DNA of 64,000 nt from an uncultured Bacilli bacterium (GTDB lineage: Bacteria; Bacillota_I; Bacilli_A; RF39; UBA660), in the NCBI GenBank assembly GCA_934087065.1, contig CAKOIS010000002.1, forward strand, positions 59,712-123,711. Direction: 5' to 3'. How positions within the stretch are numbered: position 1 is the first letter of the stretch; every line of letters begins with the position of its first letter. Positions 27,155 through 35,390 of this stretch are shown one piece after another. A program made the translations under genes and the position numbers. A model generated the notes under the pieces. It searched no databases. It was not told the DNA's origin and saw only the letters and a program-made list of their open reading frames with translations.

Positions 27155-27265
27155 TTATCTACCTAATATTGTAATAATTCCACCACCTACAAAGAATAGT
27201 AGTATAATAATTGTGGCTATCCAAACTAATACACGAAGTATTAGTTTTTTAGTTTTCTTCTTCAT
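27155..27265 (-). CDS. Tiny single-span membrane protein
   Basis: 36 residues: a basic head (M-K-K-K-T-K-K-L), one hydrophobic helix of about 22 residues containing V-L-V-W-I-A-T-I-I-I, and a short G-R tail. GAGGT is well placed before ATG 27265. Shape and V-W motif recall the DUF4044 family of very small membrane proteins in Firmicutes, but I cannot confirm that. It lies in an otherwise empty gap before spoIIM. Confidence 0.5.
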   Translation of the reverse strand: MKKKTKKLILRVLVWIATIIILLFFVGGGIITILGR

Positions 27266-27297
27266 AATTAAATACCTCAAATTAATTATACAATATT

Positions 27298-27924
27298 TTG
27301 AATAAAATTAAAAGACCTATAATATACTTTACTATGAAAAAATTAATAGATAAAAAAATAATAATTTTATCCACCATTTTACTAGGACTAGGCTTAATAT
27401 CTGGAATAATATTTTTCTTTTTAACAAGTAGTCTAGATAAAATGATAGTCAAGAATGAAATACTTGAGTACACTTCACTTAGTGCTAAAAGTATAACATT
27501 ATCTAGCTTTTTAAATAGCTTAAAATATAACTTAGTCTACATTGTAATAATTACATGTTCAAGTGTATTATACTTATTTAGCCCTTTAATACTATTCATA
27601 AATTATTATAAAGGCTTACTTATAGGTTTCTTGATTTCTAGTATATTCTTAACTTACAAATTAAAAGGAATACTTTATACACTAGTTATGTTGTTTCCAC
27701 ACCACATCATTATGTGTTTATTAGTTATAGTATATTCTAGTATAATGTTTAACATTAGTCTAAAGCTAATTAAAGGCACTTTAAACAAAGAAAATATTAA
27801 TTTAAACCTATTTATCAAAAAGATAATAATTCTTTTTATAATGGCTTTTATTGTGTGCGTAATCTCTTCATTATTAGAAATATATCTTAATTCATACTTG
27901 GTTAATCTAATAATAGACAAATAG
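27298..27924 (+). CDS. spoIIM: Stage II sporulation protein M (engulfment)
   Basis: 208 residues from TTG 27298, or 196 from ATG 27334; neither has a strong ribosome site, so the start is uncertain. Five hydrophobic helices; L-G-L-G-L-I-S-G-I-I-F after the first basic segment and the L-F-P-H-H-I-I loop fit the SpoIIM/DUF95 family. SpoIIM anchors the SpoIID-SpoIIP peptidoglycan machine that drives forespore engulfment; SpoIIP lies at 63-64 kb here. In B. subtilis spoIIM lies upstream of xerD-deoB; here that pair is at 33-35 kb. Confidence 0.78.
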   Translation: MNKIKRPIIYFTMKKLIDKKIIILSTILLGLGLISGIIFFFLTSSLDKMIVKNEILEYTSLSAKSITLSSFLNSLKYNLVYIVIITCSSVLYLFSPLILFINYYKGLLIGFLISSIFLTYKLKGILYTLVMLFPHHIIMCLLVIVYSSIMFNISLKLIKGTLNKENINLNLFIKKIIILFIMAFIVCVISSLLEIYLNSYLVNLIIDK

Positions 27925-27942
27925 TACTTAATATGGTATAAT
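27914..27942 (+). promoter_or_regulatory. Promoter for mnmA
   Basis: TAGACA (27914-27919), 17-base spacer, TATAAT (27937-27942), overlapping the spoIIM 3' end and 27 bases before the mnmA start. Confidence 0.75.
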
Positions 27943-27968
27943 TTACTTGATTAGGAAGTGAAAAAAGT

Positions 27969-29060
27969 ATGAAAGTAGTAGTAGGAATGAGTGGTGGAGT
28001 AGACTCAGCAGTAAGTGCTTATTTACTTGATAAAGAAGGATATGAAGTAATAGGTTTATTTATGAAAAATTGGGACTCTAATATAAATAATGACCCAGAA
28101 GGCATAACTGATGGAATTTGTCCACAAGAGCAAGACTTTAAAGATGCTAAAAGTGTGTGTGACTACTTGGGAATACCTTTATATAGAGTGGATTTTATTA
28201 AGGAATATTGGGATACAGTATTTGCTTACTTCTTAGACGAACTAAAAAAAGGAAGAACACCTAACCCTGATATTATGTGTAACAAATATATAAAGTTTGA
28301 CTTATTTAAAAAAGAAGCTAAAAAGCTTGGTGCAGACTTAATTGCAACAGGACATTATGCGAGGATGGAAAAAGGAAGACTCTTGCGTGGAGTAGATAAC
28401 AATAAAGACCAAACATACTTCTTAAGTCAGGTAAAAGCCAGTGAATTTAAAGATGTGTTATTCCCAGTTGGTGGTTTAACTAAACCTGAAGTTAGAGAAA
28501 TAGCAATTAAGGCAGGCCTTCCAGTTGCAGAAAAGAAAGACTCAACAGGAATATGTTTTATTGGTGAAAGACATTACCAAGAATTTGTAAATAATTATAT
28601 TAAAGGAAAAGATGGAGATATAGTTGATATAGATACTATGAAAGTAATAGGTAGACACCATGGTCTTATGAATTATACTATCGGACAAAGAAGAAATGTA
28701 GGCTTATCAGGAGATGCAAAACGTCATTACGTATGTGGTAAAGATACAGAAAAAAACATCCTTTATGTAGCGTTTGGTGACGACAACAAATACCTAATTT
28801 CTGACGAGGCTGTAATAGAAAACATGAATTATATAAGTGATTTAAAACCAACATTTGCAACTTGTAAATTTAGATATCGTGGAGAAGATATTCCAATTAA
28901 TATAGAATACACAAGTGTTAATGAAATAATCGTTAAATATGAAGGCGCTAAAGCTATAACTCCAGGGCAAGCTTGTGTAGTGTACCTAGGTAGTGAAGTA
29001 ATTGGTGGCGGCATCATAAAAGAAGTTAGGAAAAATGGAAGTAAACTTTGGTATTTGTAG
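27969..29060 (+). CDS. mnmA: tRNA-specific 2-thiouridylase MnmA
   Basis: 363 residues. Installs s2U at wobble position 34 of Lys, Glu and Gln tRNAs. N-terminal PP-loop G-M-S-G-G-V-D-S-A-V; first catalytic Cys in P-N-P-D-I-M-C-N; second in D-S-T-G-I-C-F-I-G; C-terminal R-Y-R-G beta-barrel region. AGGAAGTG ribosome site. No iscS-like desulfurase is adjacent. Confidence 0.97.
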   Translation: MKVVVGMSGGVDSAVSAYLLDKEGYEVIGLFMKNWDSNINNDPEGITDGICPQEQDFKDAKSVCDYLGIPLYRVDFIKEYWDTVFAYFLDELKKGRTPNPDIMCNKYIKFDLFKKEAKKLGADLIATGHYARMEKGRLLRGVDNNKDQTYFLSQVKASEFKDVLFPVGGLTKPEVREIAIKAGLPVAEKKDSTGICFIGERHYQEFVNNYIKGKDGDIVDIDTMKVIGRHHGLMNYTIGQRRNVGLSGDAKRHYVCGKDTEKNILYVAFGDDNKYLISDEAVIENMNYISDLKPTFATCKFRYRGEDIPINIEYTSVNEIIVKYEGAKAITPGQACVVYLGSEVIGGGIIKEVRKNGSKLWYL

Positions 29061-29064
29061 TAGG

Positions 29065-29095
29065 GTAGTAATAAAAAGTACTACTCTTTTCTTTT
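29065..29095 (+). terminator. Terminator after mnmA
   Basis: 6-bp stem (29065-29070 with 29079-29084), 8-base loop, then TCTTTTCTTTT. Confidence 0.65.
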
Positions 29096-29167
29096 GATTT
29101 TCCTCGTAAAATAGGGGAGTAACACCCATAGTGTTCGTTATACATTTAATTTTCTTTTACTTTACAC

Positions 29168-29197
29168 TTGACATACTACTGTAAACTGTTGTAAAAT
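29168..29197 (+). promoter_or_regulatory. Promoter for the HTH gene at 29232
   Basis: TTGACA (29168-29173), 18-base spacer, TAAAAT (29192-29197) preceded by TG. A small hairpin (AACAC/GTGTT near 29121-29135) lies upstream. Confidence 0.7.
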
Positions 29198-29231
29198 GTA
29201 TTTATAAGGTAGAAAGAGAGTGAAAACAAAA

Positions 29232-30020
29232 ATGCAAAATTTAAACGAATTATTACAAGAGTTAGGAATATCAAAGGTAAAATTAGCCAAATATTTAGGA
29301 GTGTCTAGACAAATGATATATAATTATCTAGAACTAGAAAACTTAAATAAATGGCCTAAAGAAAAGAAATTATTATTATTTAAATTACTTAACATTGAAG
29401 ATGGAAGTGACGAGTCAATTGGTAAAATTAAAATAACTGCTGAATATTTAGAAGATGTTGAAACTAGACTTAATCAAAATGTTAAAACAACAGATGAGTC
29501 ATATTTTAATTTAAAAGATTTAAGTAAAGAAGAACAAGTATTAGTAAATGACTTAATTAACTTAATAAAGGAAAAGTTTACTGAAGAAAAAAATAAAAAT
29601 ACTTATTATGAATTCTTATATTTATATCATGTACTTCAAAGTATTGACTCGATTCCAGAAATTAAGTACATACTAGCATATTTATCAAAGACAACAGGAT
29701 TTAGTGACCCAATGGAATTTAAGTTTGATGAAACAGCGCAGTTTATACTTGAGAGTATAGTGTTTACTGCAATGAACTTATACAATAATGGTGGAGCTAC
29801 TAAGAGTAAATTAATTGCATCTCATGAAAGATTTGTTAAAGAAATAGAAAATACTAAAGAAGAAGTATTAAGTAGAACACAACAACTTACTACGGTTAAA
29901 ATACAAGCTTTAAGAGAACTTGGTTATGACAAAATAACAAGTGAAAATGCTCAAGAAGTAATTAATAAAATAGCTGAAATACAAAGTAGAAAAGTAGTAA
30001 TTGGAGAAAAACAAAATTAG
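29232..30020 (+). CDS. XRE-type helix-turn-helix protein with long helical C-terminus
   Basis: 262 residues. Residues about 5-50 form a lambda-repressor-type HTH (L-G-I-S-K-V-K-L-A-K-Y-L-G-V-S-R-Q-M-I-Y-N-Y). The remaining 200 residues are helical and charged with no recognised sensor domain. ATG 29232 fits AGAGAGTGA at 29215-29223 better than GTG 29220. Monocistronic between a clear promoter and terminator. It could be a housekeeping regulator of this lineage; targets unknown. Confidence 0.78.
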   Translation: MQNLNELLQELGISKVKLAKYLGVSRQMIYNYLELENLNKWPKEKKLLLFKLLNIEDGSDESIGKIKITAEYLEDVETRLNQNVKTTDESYFNLKDLSKEEQVLVNDLINLIKEKFTEEKNKNTYYEFLYLYHVLQSIDSIPEIKYILAYLSKTTGFSDPMEFKFDETAQFILESIVFTAMNLYNNGGATKSKLIASHERFVKEIENTKEEVLSRTQQLTTVKIQALRELGYDKITSENAQEVINKIAEIQSRKVVIGEKQN

Positions 30021-30045
30021 GCTAGAATTTCTAGTCTTTTTTTTA
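30019..30045 (+). terminator. Terminator after the HTH gene
   Basis: 7-bp stem (30019-30025 with 30031-30037, one wobble, 5-base loop) followed by at least eight T. Confidence 0.82.
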
Positions 30046-30057
30046 TTGCAATTTGTA

Positions 30058-30096
30058 GTTCTACTCCCCGTGTAATGGGTAAAGTAGGGGGAGAAC
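30058..30096 (+). other. GC-rich hairpin in the 30.0-30.3 kb intergenic gap
   Basis: GTTCT-A-CTCCCC pairs with GGGGGAGAAC around an internal segment, about 10 bp with one bulge, unusually GC-rich for the region. A second smaller hairpin (AGACT/AGTCT) follows near 30105-30117. The rest of the roughly 300-base gap (30021-30327) is plain AT-rich sequence until the toxin-antitoxin promoter. No T-run follows, so this is more likely an RNA structure or protein site than a terminator. Confidence 0.45.
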
Positions 30097-30272
30097 TTAA
30101 AAGAAGACTATTAGTCTATTTCTTAAGTACATTGAAAGTAATATGAATACATTTTACACGCTTAAACATAAAAAATTTTAAAAAAATGTCATAACCTCGC
30201 TATAAAAGTATAGTAGAGTAGGAAAAAACTAATAAATTTAGTATATTTTTTATAAAAATTCATACAATACTA

Positions 30273-30301
30273 TTGACGTACGTTTAAAAGTACGTTATAA
30301 T
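30273..30301 (+). promoter_or_regulatory. Toxin-antitoxin promoter with operator in the spacer
   Basis: TTGACG (30273-30278), 17-base spacer, TATAAT (30296-30301). The inverted repeat ACGTAC (30276-30281) / GTACGT (30290-30295) fills the spacer, the expected position for autorepression by the antitoxin or the complex. Confidence 0.8.
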
Positions 30302-30327
30302 ATTATATAGAAAAGAGGTTAAATTAT

Positions 30328-30585
30328 ATGAACAGTATAAATATAACAAATGCAAGACAAAATTTGTTTCAATTAGTTAGCGATGTAAATGTTGGCTATA
30401 ACCCAATAACTATTGTAAATAGTAAAGGAGATAATGCAGTTTTAATCAGTGAAAACGAATGGAAAAATATAGAAGAAACTTTATATTTAGATAGCATACC
30501 TGGTTTTTCAAAAAGTATAAATGAAATTGATAAAAACGAAGATTGGAGTAAATCTGAATTATATGATTCAGACAAAGAATGGTAA
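30328..30585 (+). CDS. Phd/YefM-family antitoxin
   Basis: 85 residues. N-terminal M-N-S-I-N-I-T-N-A-R-Q-N-L-F-Q-L and V-N-S-K-G-D-N-A-V-L-I-S-E-N-E-W match the YefM DNA-binding fold; the acidic C-terminus (E-D-W-S-K-S-E-L) is the toxin-binding tail. AGAGGTT ribosome site. Its TAA abuts the toxin ATG, giving tight coupling. Confidence 0.9.
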   Translation: MNSINITNARQNLFQLVSDVNVGYNPITIVNSKGDNAVLISENEWKNIEETLYLDSIPGFSKSINEIDKNEDWSKSELYDSDKEW

Positions 30586-30849
30586 ATGTATAATATTTAT
30601 TTTTCTAAATATGCTTCAAAAGATAAAAAGAAATTGAAAAACTCTGGGTTAGAGAACGCTGCAAAACAAATTTTAAATATAATGATGGAGAACCCATTTG
30701 CATATCCGCCTTCATATGAAAAACTTGTAGGAAATTATGAAGGATTATATTCAAGGAGAATAAACAGACAACATCGTATTGTTTATAAAGTGAACGAAAC
30801 AAAAAAAGAAATTTATATTTATAGAATGTGGACACACTATGATATATAG
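30586..30849 (+). CDS. yoeB: YoeB/Txe-family ribosome-dependent endoribonuclease toxin
   Basis: 87 residues, the usual YoeB size. Members of this RelE-superfamily cut mRNA in the ribosomal A site. Visible: early K-D-K-K-K-L-K-N-S, N-P-F-A-Y-P-P-S-Y-E-K-L near the middle, L-Y-S-R-R-I-N-R-Q-H-R-I-V-Y with conserved Arg residues, and a C-terminal M-W-T-H-Y-D-I aligned with the usual S-x-x-x-H-Y end (catalytic His-Tyr). Starts directly after the antitoxin stop; no ribosome site of its own. Confidence 0.9.
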   Translation: MYNIYFSKYASKDKKKLKNSGLENAAKQILNIMMENPFAYPPSYEKLVGNYEGLYSRRINRQHRIVYKVNETKKEIYIYRMWTHYDI

Positions 30850-31002
30850 TAAACAATAGCTATATGTCTTTTTATTTATAAAATAGAGTACAAATCTAAA
30901 TTAATAACTAATAATCTTTTATACTAAATCTTTCTCAAAAATAGAACTTAACATAATATATATTATCAGAACTTGTATTATTTAATAAAAATTACATATT
31001 AT

Positions 31003-31764
31003 TTAGAATAATATTAGATTAACTAACACCAATATTGCACCTATAATCATACCAATTATACTTAGTCGTTTATTATTATATTTATTAACTTCGGGTATCA
31101 TTTCATTAATTGCTAACGTCGTCATTATACCAGCTACAAACATTAACACGACACTTACTAGCGTTTCATTAATATAATCTTTAAGTAGTACATAAGCTAA
31201 AATTGCCCCCAAAGGCTCTGCTAAACCTGATATTAATGAAAGCATAAGTCCCCTACTTCTTTTGTTAGTAGCGTAGTAGACTGGCACAGCAATGCTTATT
31301 CCTTCTGGTATATTATGTAGCATTATAGCAATACCTAAACTTATTCCTGTACTTAAATCGTTATAACTAGCCATGAATGTAGCAATGCCTTCCGGAAAAT
31401 TATGGACCATCAACGCTATCATACTAAGAAGCCCTACCCTATACAAATCATTACTAGATAGTAGGGCAATTCTATTATTAATTTTAGTCACTAAAGTTTT
31501 ACCTAAAAGAAACATCACACTACCTATAACAAATGTCCAAAATATTCCAAACTTGTCATATAAAACTAAGGAACTATCTGGAATTAACTCAAACACACTT
31601 ATAGAAATCATAACGCTTAAACTAAAACTTAAACAAAAACATATAAATTTATCCTTATCTTTAAACCTAAGAAAAACAACAAGCCCACCTAAAAACGTAC
31701 TAACTCCTGCAAGTAGAGAGACCAATAAAGATAAAAAGACATTATTATTAATAGTATTCACCAC
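31003..31764 (-). CDS. ZIP-family divalent metal transporter
   Basis: 253 residues, about eight membrane helices. H-N-F-P-E-G and H-N-I-P-E-G are the paired metal-binding motifs of helices IV and V in ZupT-like ZIP proteins; E-L-I-P-D and E-M-I-P-E are also present. Imports zinc or similar ions at the membrane. Start is probably GTG 31764 after AGTAGGG; an alternative GTG is the next codon. It follows the 400-residue membrane protein on the same strand after 23 bases. Confidence 0.88.
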   Translation of the reverse strand: MVNTINNNVFLSLLVSLLAGVSTFLGGLVVFLRFKDKDKFICFCLSFSLSVMISISVFELIPDSSLVLYDKFGIFWTFVIGSVMFLLGKTLVTKINNRIALLSSNDLYRVGLLSMIALMVHNFPEGIATFMASYNDLSTGISLGIAIMLHNIPEGISIAVPVYYATNKRSRGLMLSLISGLAEPLGAILAYVLLKDYINETLVSVVLMFVAGIMTTLAINEMIPEVNKYNNKRLSIIGMIIGAILVLVNLILF

Positions 31765-31787
31765 CCTACTACAATAATATGTCTTTT

Positions 31788-32990
31788 TTACGCTTTTAAA
31801 ACTAAACTTTTATTTTCTTTTATAATAATGTCTCTTTCATAAGACGTCATATTTTTTACTATCTCACTCATTTGTTCAATAGTGTAGTTACCTTTAACTA
31901 AAACATTACCATACATATCAAACGCTACACCATCACTACCATTAGAAACAATTATACAATAACAAGATAAATTACTTGTATATATTGAAGAGAAGTTAAC
32001 TCCTTTTACACTAAGCAAAAGTGTTTTCCCGTCTATACTATATAACTCTAAAACAGAGTTTTCCATACTACTTACCAATATAGAAGTTTTTTCATAAGTG
32101 TGTATAATCCTTTTATTCATTAAGCTATAAATATACTCATTAGTTAACGTAGAATACACGTTAGAATATTCTCCATTATTTCTTGAAATAAGCACATTCT
32201 CATTATCAAGCGCTATAACGTCAACTATCTTATCAGCTACATTCATATTATCAATTGTATTGTATTTAGAATTATAATAAACTAAATATTGATAGTTGTC
32301 TTCTTTTATAACGATATAATTATTTACCATATGTTTAACTTGTCCATAAAAATATGATAGTTCATCATTAACTGTATCAATAACGTAGTTATCATATTTT
32401 TCACTCAAAAGTAGTGTATTAGTATTCTTGTCAAAACAGTAAATAGAGAACTTCTTATCTATTACTTTATCTAACTTCAAATCATATAACAGATAATTTG
32501 AAGTAGTTATTTTGGTTTTATACACTACTTTATCTTTACTACTGATGTTCTCTATTGGTTCTTGTTTTTCAACTAACAAATAATCATTAAACAAAGTAAC
32601 AGAATTAGCGTTGAACATCTTAAATTCTCCACTCACAAGATTAAAATAGTAAAACACCTTACTACCCTTTTCTCCAGTTTCCAATATAACAGTATCTTCT
32701 CTTACTACAGTATATCCTTTTATTTCAGGTAATGTAACTAATTCATGTTCTTTATTAACCACTTTAAAATAGTTTTCTTCTCCTTTAGTAAAACTAATTA
32801 AAAAGTAATTATTATTAATGCCTAGAGTAACAAAGTCATTAAAGTATTCCATCTCTGTTAATGAAACTAAACACTTTTTATAGTCATTTACCTTATTTAT
32901 ATCAATTATCTTACAAGTTATATCTATAACAGCTACACCTTCAAGCGCAATTAAAACAGCAAGAAGTGACGCTTTTGTTTCTTTTTTCAT
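31788..32990 (-). CDS. Membrane-anchored protein with a beta-propeller-like ectodomain
   Basis: 400 residues. N-terminal uncleaved signal anchor (about 7-28), then a long beta-rich region with repeating hydrophobic strands separated by D/N/G turns (about every 40-45 residues), suggestive of a propeller. No enzyme motif seen and no recognised family. GGAGG lies just before ATG 32990. Likely extracellular; possibly co-transcribed with the ZIP transporter. Confidence 0.65.
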   Translation of the reverse strand: MKKETKASLLAVLIALEGVAVIDITCKIIDINKVNDYKKCLVSLTEMEYFNDFVTLGINNNYFLISFTKGEENYFKVVNKEHELVTLPEIKGYTVVREDTVILETGEKGSKVFYYFNLVSGEFKMFNANSVTLFNDYLLVEKQEPIENISSKDKVVYKTKITTSNYLLYDLKLDKVIDKKFSIYCFDKNTNTLLLSEKYDNYVIDTVNDELSYFYGQVKHMVNNYIVIKEDNYQYLVYYNSKYNTIDNMNVADKIVDVIALDNENVLISRNNGEYSNVYSTLTNEYIYSLMNKRIIHTYEKTSILVSSMENSVLELYSIDGKTLLLSVKGVNFSSIYTSNLSCYCIIVSNGSDGVAFDMYGNVLVKGNYTIEQMSEIVKNMTSYERDIIIKENKSLVLKA

Positions 32991-33010
32991 ATTTCCTCCG
33001 AGTAAGTAGT

Positions 33011-33039
33011 ATTATACACTAGTTAGATATTTTAGTCAA
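33011..33039 (-). promoter_or_regulatory. Promoter for the 31788-32990 gene
   Basis: On the minus strand: TTGACT (33039-33034), 17-base spacer, TATAAT (33016-33011), about 20 bases before the start codon. Confidence 0.78.
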
Positions 33040-33069
33040 ATTTTACCATATAAAATAATACCTTTTAAT

Positions 33070-33098
33070 GAATTAAATAAAATAAACGTTACATAATA
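33070..33098 (+). promoter_or_regulatory. Sigma-G/F-like promoter candidate
   Basis: GAATT (33070-33074), 17-base spacer, CATAATA (33092-33098). The -10 matches the sigma-G pattern CATnMTA and the -35 matches four of five positions of GMATR. It precedes the tiny repeat protein by about 19 bases. Suggestive only; short motifs arise by chance in AT-rich DNA. Confidence 0.4.
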
Positions 33099-33116
33099 CT
33101 AGTAGGTGGTGATAAG

Positions 33117-33248
33117 ATGGCTAACATGAAAAATAATGCTAGAAATACTAGTAGAAACAGTGCAAGAAATAATGCACGTAATACAAGTAGAAATTCTAGT
33201 AGAAACAGCGCTAGAAACACTAGCAGAAATCAAGCTAGATGTAAATAA
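33117..33248 (+). CDS. Tiny Arg/Asn/Ser repeat protein, possible spore protein
   Basis: 43 residues, almost entirely R-N-T-S, R-N-S-A and R-N-N-A units (A-R-N-T-S-R-N-S-A-R-N-N-A and so on), ending A-R-C-K. AGGTGGTGA ribosome site 4-5 bases upstream. Very basic and probably disordered, suited to nucleic-acid or spore-core binding. The sigma-G-like promoter and the spore-forming background suggest a small forespore protein, though it does not match the alpha/beta SASP signature. Bounded by a divergent gene and by deoB on the other strand. Confidence 0.7.
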   Translation: MANMKNNARNTSRNSARNNARNTSRNSSRNSARNTSRNQARCK

Positions 33249-33280
33249 TATTAAAAGGAAGACGGTTAAATATGTCTTCC

Positions 33281-34438
33281 TTATTTTAATTCATCTAAAT
33301 AACTAGTACCCAAGCCTAAGGTGTTTTCTATACCAAAGTTATCCAGTATAGTAGCGCCTATACAAGCAAATGTGTCTCTTGTTTCTAAAGTACCACGATA
33401 TTTAAAGCTTTTACTGAAGAATATGACAGGTACGTTTTCTCTAGTGTGGTCTGTTCCTACATAAGTTGGATCATTTCCGTGGTCGGCTGTAAATATTACT
33501 AAGTCGTCTTCTTTTAGTTTGTTTAAAAATACTGGTAAATACTCATCTAACTCTTCTAAGCATTTTAAGTATCCATCTTTATCTCTTCTATGCCCATACT
33601 TACTATCAAAGTCGTTTAAGTTTAAGAAAAGTAGCCCATTAAAATCACTTCTAGCAAAATCACTTAATTTAATAAGTCCATCTATATTATTTTTAGTCTT
33701 AAGCCCATGAGTAATTCCTGTATCAGCGAAAATATCTTTAATCTTGCCAAGCGCTAATACGTCATACCCTTTATCATATAACATAGTCATTACATTTTTA
33801 GGTGGTACTTGTGTAAAATCTTTTCTATTAGGGGTTCTTGTAAAGTCACCTGGTTTACCAACAAATGGTCTAGCAATAATTCTACCAACTTTATATTCTT
33901 CATTAAATACAAGTTTACTAATCTTTTCACAAATACTATACAATTCTTCCACTGGAATAATATCTTCATGCGCGGCTACTTGTAAAACACTGTCAGCACT
34001 AGTATAAACTATAATTGCACCAGTTTTCATATGCATTTCCCCAAGTTCTTTGATAATCTCTGTTCCAGACATCGCACAATTACCTATTACTTGCCTACCA
34101 GTAACTCTTTGAATTTCACTAATCAAATAAATTGGAAACCCATCAGGATAAGTCATAAATGGTTTATCATACACTATACCCATCATTTCATAATGCCCGT
34201 TTAATGTGTCTTTAGCTTTATTAGCTGGTTCTAGTTTACCATGATAACCAAACTTGTACTTTCCATCATTCTTTACTATATCGGTAAGCCCAAGTTTCTC
34301 AAACACAGGCAAGTGGTAGTTGTCTCCTTCTAAGATATGAGCTAAAGTATTTGCTCCTACATCATTAAACTTATCTGCATCCTTCGCTTGTCCTACTCCT
34401 AAACTATCTGTTACAATTAAAAATACCCTTTTAAACAT
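33281..34438 (-). CDS. deoB: Phosphopentomutase DeoB
   Basis: 385 residues. Interconverts (deoxy)ribose 1- and 5-phosphates in nucleoside salvage. Alkaline-phosphatase fold metal sites: N-terminal V-T-D-S-L-G-V-G and C-terminal T-A-D-H-G-N-D-P-T and D-H-T-R-E; N-G-H-Y-E-M-M-G is also family-typical. ATG 34438 with AAGGAG fits better than GTG 34447, which would overlap xerD. Order xerD then deoB matches B. subtilis ripX-drm; the usual purine phosphorylase is missing downstream. Confidence 0.96.
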   Translation of the reverse strand: MFKRVFLIVTDSLGVGQAKDADKFNDVGANTLAHILEGDNYHLPVFEKLGLTDIVKNDGKYKFGYHGKLEPANKAKDTLNGHYEMMGIVYDKPFMTYPDGFPIYLISEIQRVTGRQVIGNCAMSGTEIIKELGEMHMKTGAIIVYTSADSVLQVAAHEDIIPVEELYSICEKISKLVFNEEYKVGRIIARPFVGKPGDFTRTPNRKDFTQVPPKNVMTMLYDKGYDVLALGKIKDIFADTGITHGLKTKNNIDGLIKLSDFARSDFNGLLFLNLNDFDSKYGHRRDKDGYLKCLEELDEYLPVFLNKLKEDDLVIFTADHGNDPTYVGTDHTRENVPVIFFSKSFKYRGTLETRDTFACIGATILDNFGIENTLGLGTSYLDELK

Positions 34439-34443
34439 TTTTC

Positions 34444-35316
34444 TCACTCCTTATGACTTCTATTATGATACATTTCATAGTTACTTCTTAATACGTCATT
34501 AACTACTTCTGTATAAATATTAGTTGTGCTTATATTTTCATGTCCTAGCATCTCTTGAATACTCCTTATATCTGCTCCACCTTCAAGCAAATGTGTTGCA
34601 AATGAGTGCCTTAATACGTGTGGCGTGATTTCTTTTTCAATGCCAGTTAACTCTCTAATATTTTCAAGAATATAGTTAAACCCTTGCCTAGTAATAGGCT
34701 TACCATGGTTATTAAGAAAAACTTGATTATATGTATTTCTTTTTAATAACTTACTTCTATAATCACTTAAATAGACTTTCAAGTAATAACTAGCAACTTC
34801 CCCTAGTGGAATAATTCTTTCCTTTTTACCTTTTCCATTAACCCTAATAATACTATTTTCAAAATCAATGTTAGAGTATTCAATACTAACAAGTTCACTT
34901 ACTCTAAGTCCTGTTCCATACATAAGTTCAAGCATAGCCTTATTTCTATAGTCAAACTCACTATTTAATGGAATATTAAGTAGTTTATCTACTTCAGATA
35001 TACTCAAGTACTTTGGTAACTTCTTAGGTTTTTTTAAAGAACTAACTTCCTCAATTGGACTTACTTTTATTATACTTTCGTCCACTAAATAATTAAAGAA
35101 ACTCTTTAGTGAAGAAATATGTCTGTTAACAGTACTCACTTCAAGCCCATTTATAGAGCTTATATAAGACAAAATATCTTTTTTAGTACAAGACTCTATA
35201 CTGCCATTAAAAGTCTTAAAAAAGTCCTCTAAATCAAGCATATAAGAGTTAATAGTATTATCTCCTAACTTCTTTTCAGTTTTTAAAAACAATAAATAAT
35301 CTTCTACATACTTCAT
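34444..35316 (-). CDS. xerD: Site-specific tyrosine recombinase XerD-like
   Basis: 290 residues. Resolves chromosome dimers at dif with XerC. N-terminal SAM-like core-binding domain (1-95), catalytic domain with G-T-G-L-R-V-S-E-L (Arg), H-V-L-R-H-S-F-A-T-H-L (His, Arg), L-G-H-E-N-I-S-T-T-N-I-Y (His, then the nucleophile Tyr). Neighbouring deoB supports XerD rather than an element integrase. The open frame ends 5 bases before the deoB start. Confidence 0.88.
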   Translation of the reverse strand: MKYVEDYLLFLKTEKKLGDNTINSYMLDLEDFFKTFNGSIESCTKKDILSYISSINGLEVSTVNRHISSLKSFFNYLVDESIIKVSPIEEVSSLKKPKKLPKYLSISEVDKLLNIPLNSEFDYRNKAMLELMYGTGLRVSELVSIEYSNIDFENSIIRVNGKGKKERIIPLGEVASYYLKVYLSDYRSKLLKRNTYNQVFLNNHGKPITRQGFNYILENIRELTGIEKEITPHVLRHSFATHLLEGGADIRSIQEMLGHENISTTNIYTEVVNDVLRSNYEMYHNRSHKE

Positions 35317-35349
35317 ATACCTTCACTATTATAATTGTACCAAATAATT

Positions 35350-35376
35350 AAAAAAAAGAAAATACTAATATTCTCT
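35350..35376 (-). terminator. Terminator after the large surface protein gene
   Basis: Minus-strand 8-bp stem (35376-35369 with 35364-35357, one wobble, 4-base loop) followed by seven T. Confidence 0.75.
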
Positions 35377-35390
35377 TTTTTACATAAATT

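Noticed and set aside
30328..30849. Prophage or integrative element around the toxin-antitoxin pair and xerD
   Set aside because: No phage structural genes, no tRNA-linked direct repeats; xerD sits next to deoB as in Bacillus, so it is the chromosomal dif recombinase.
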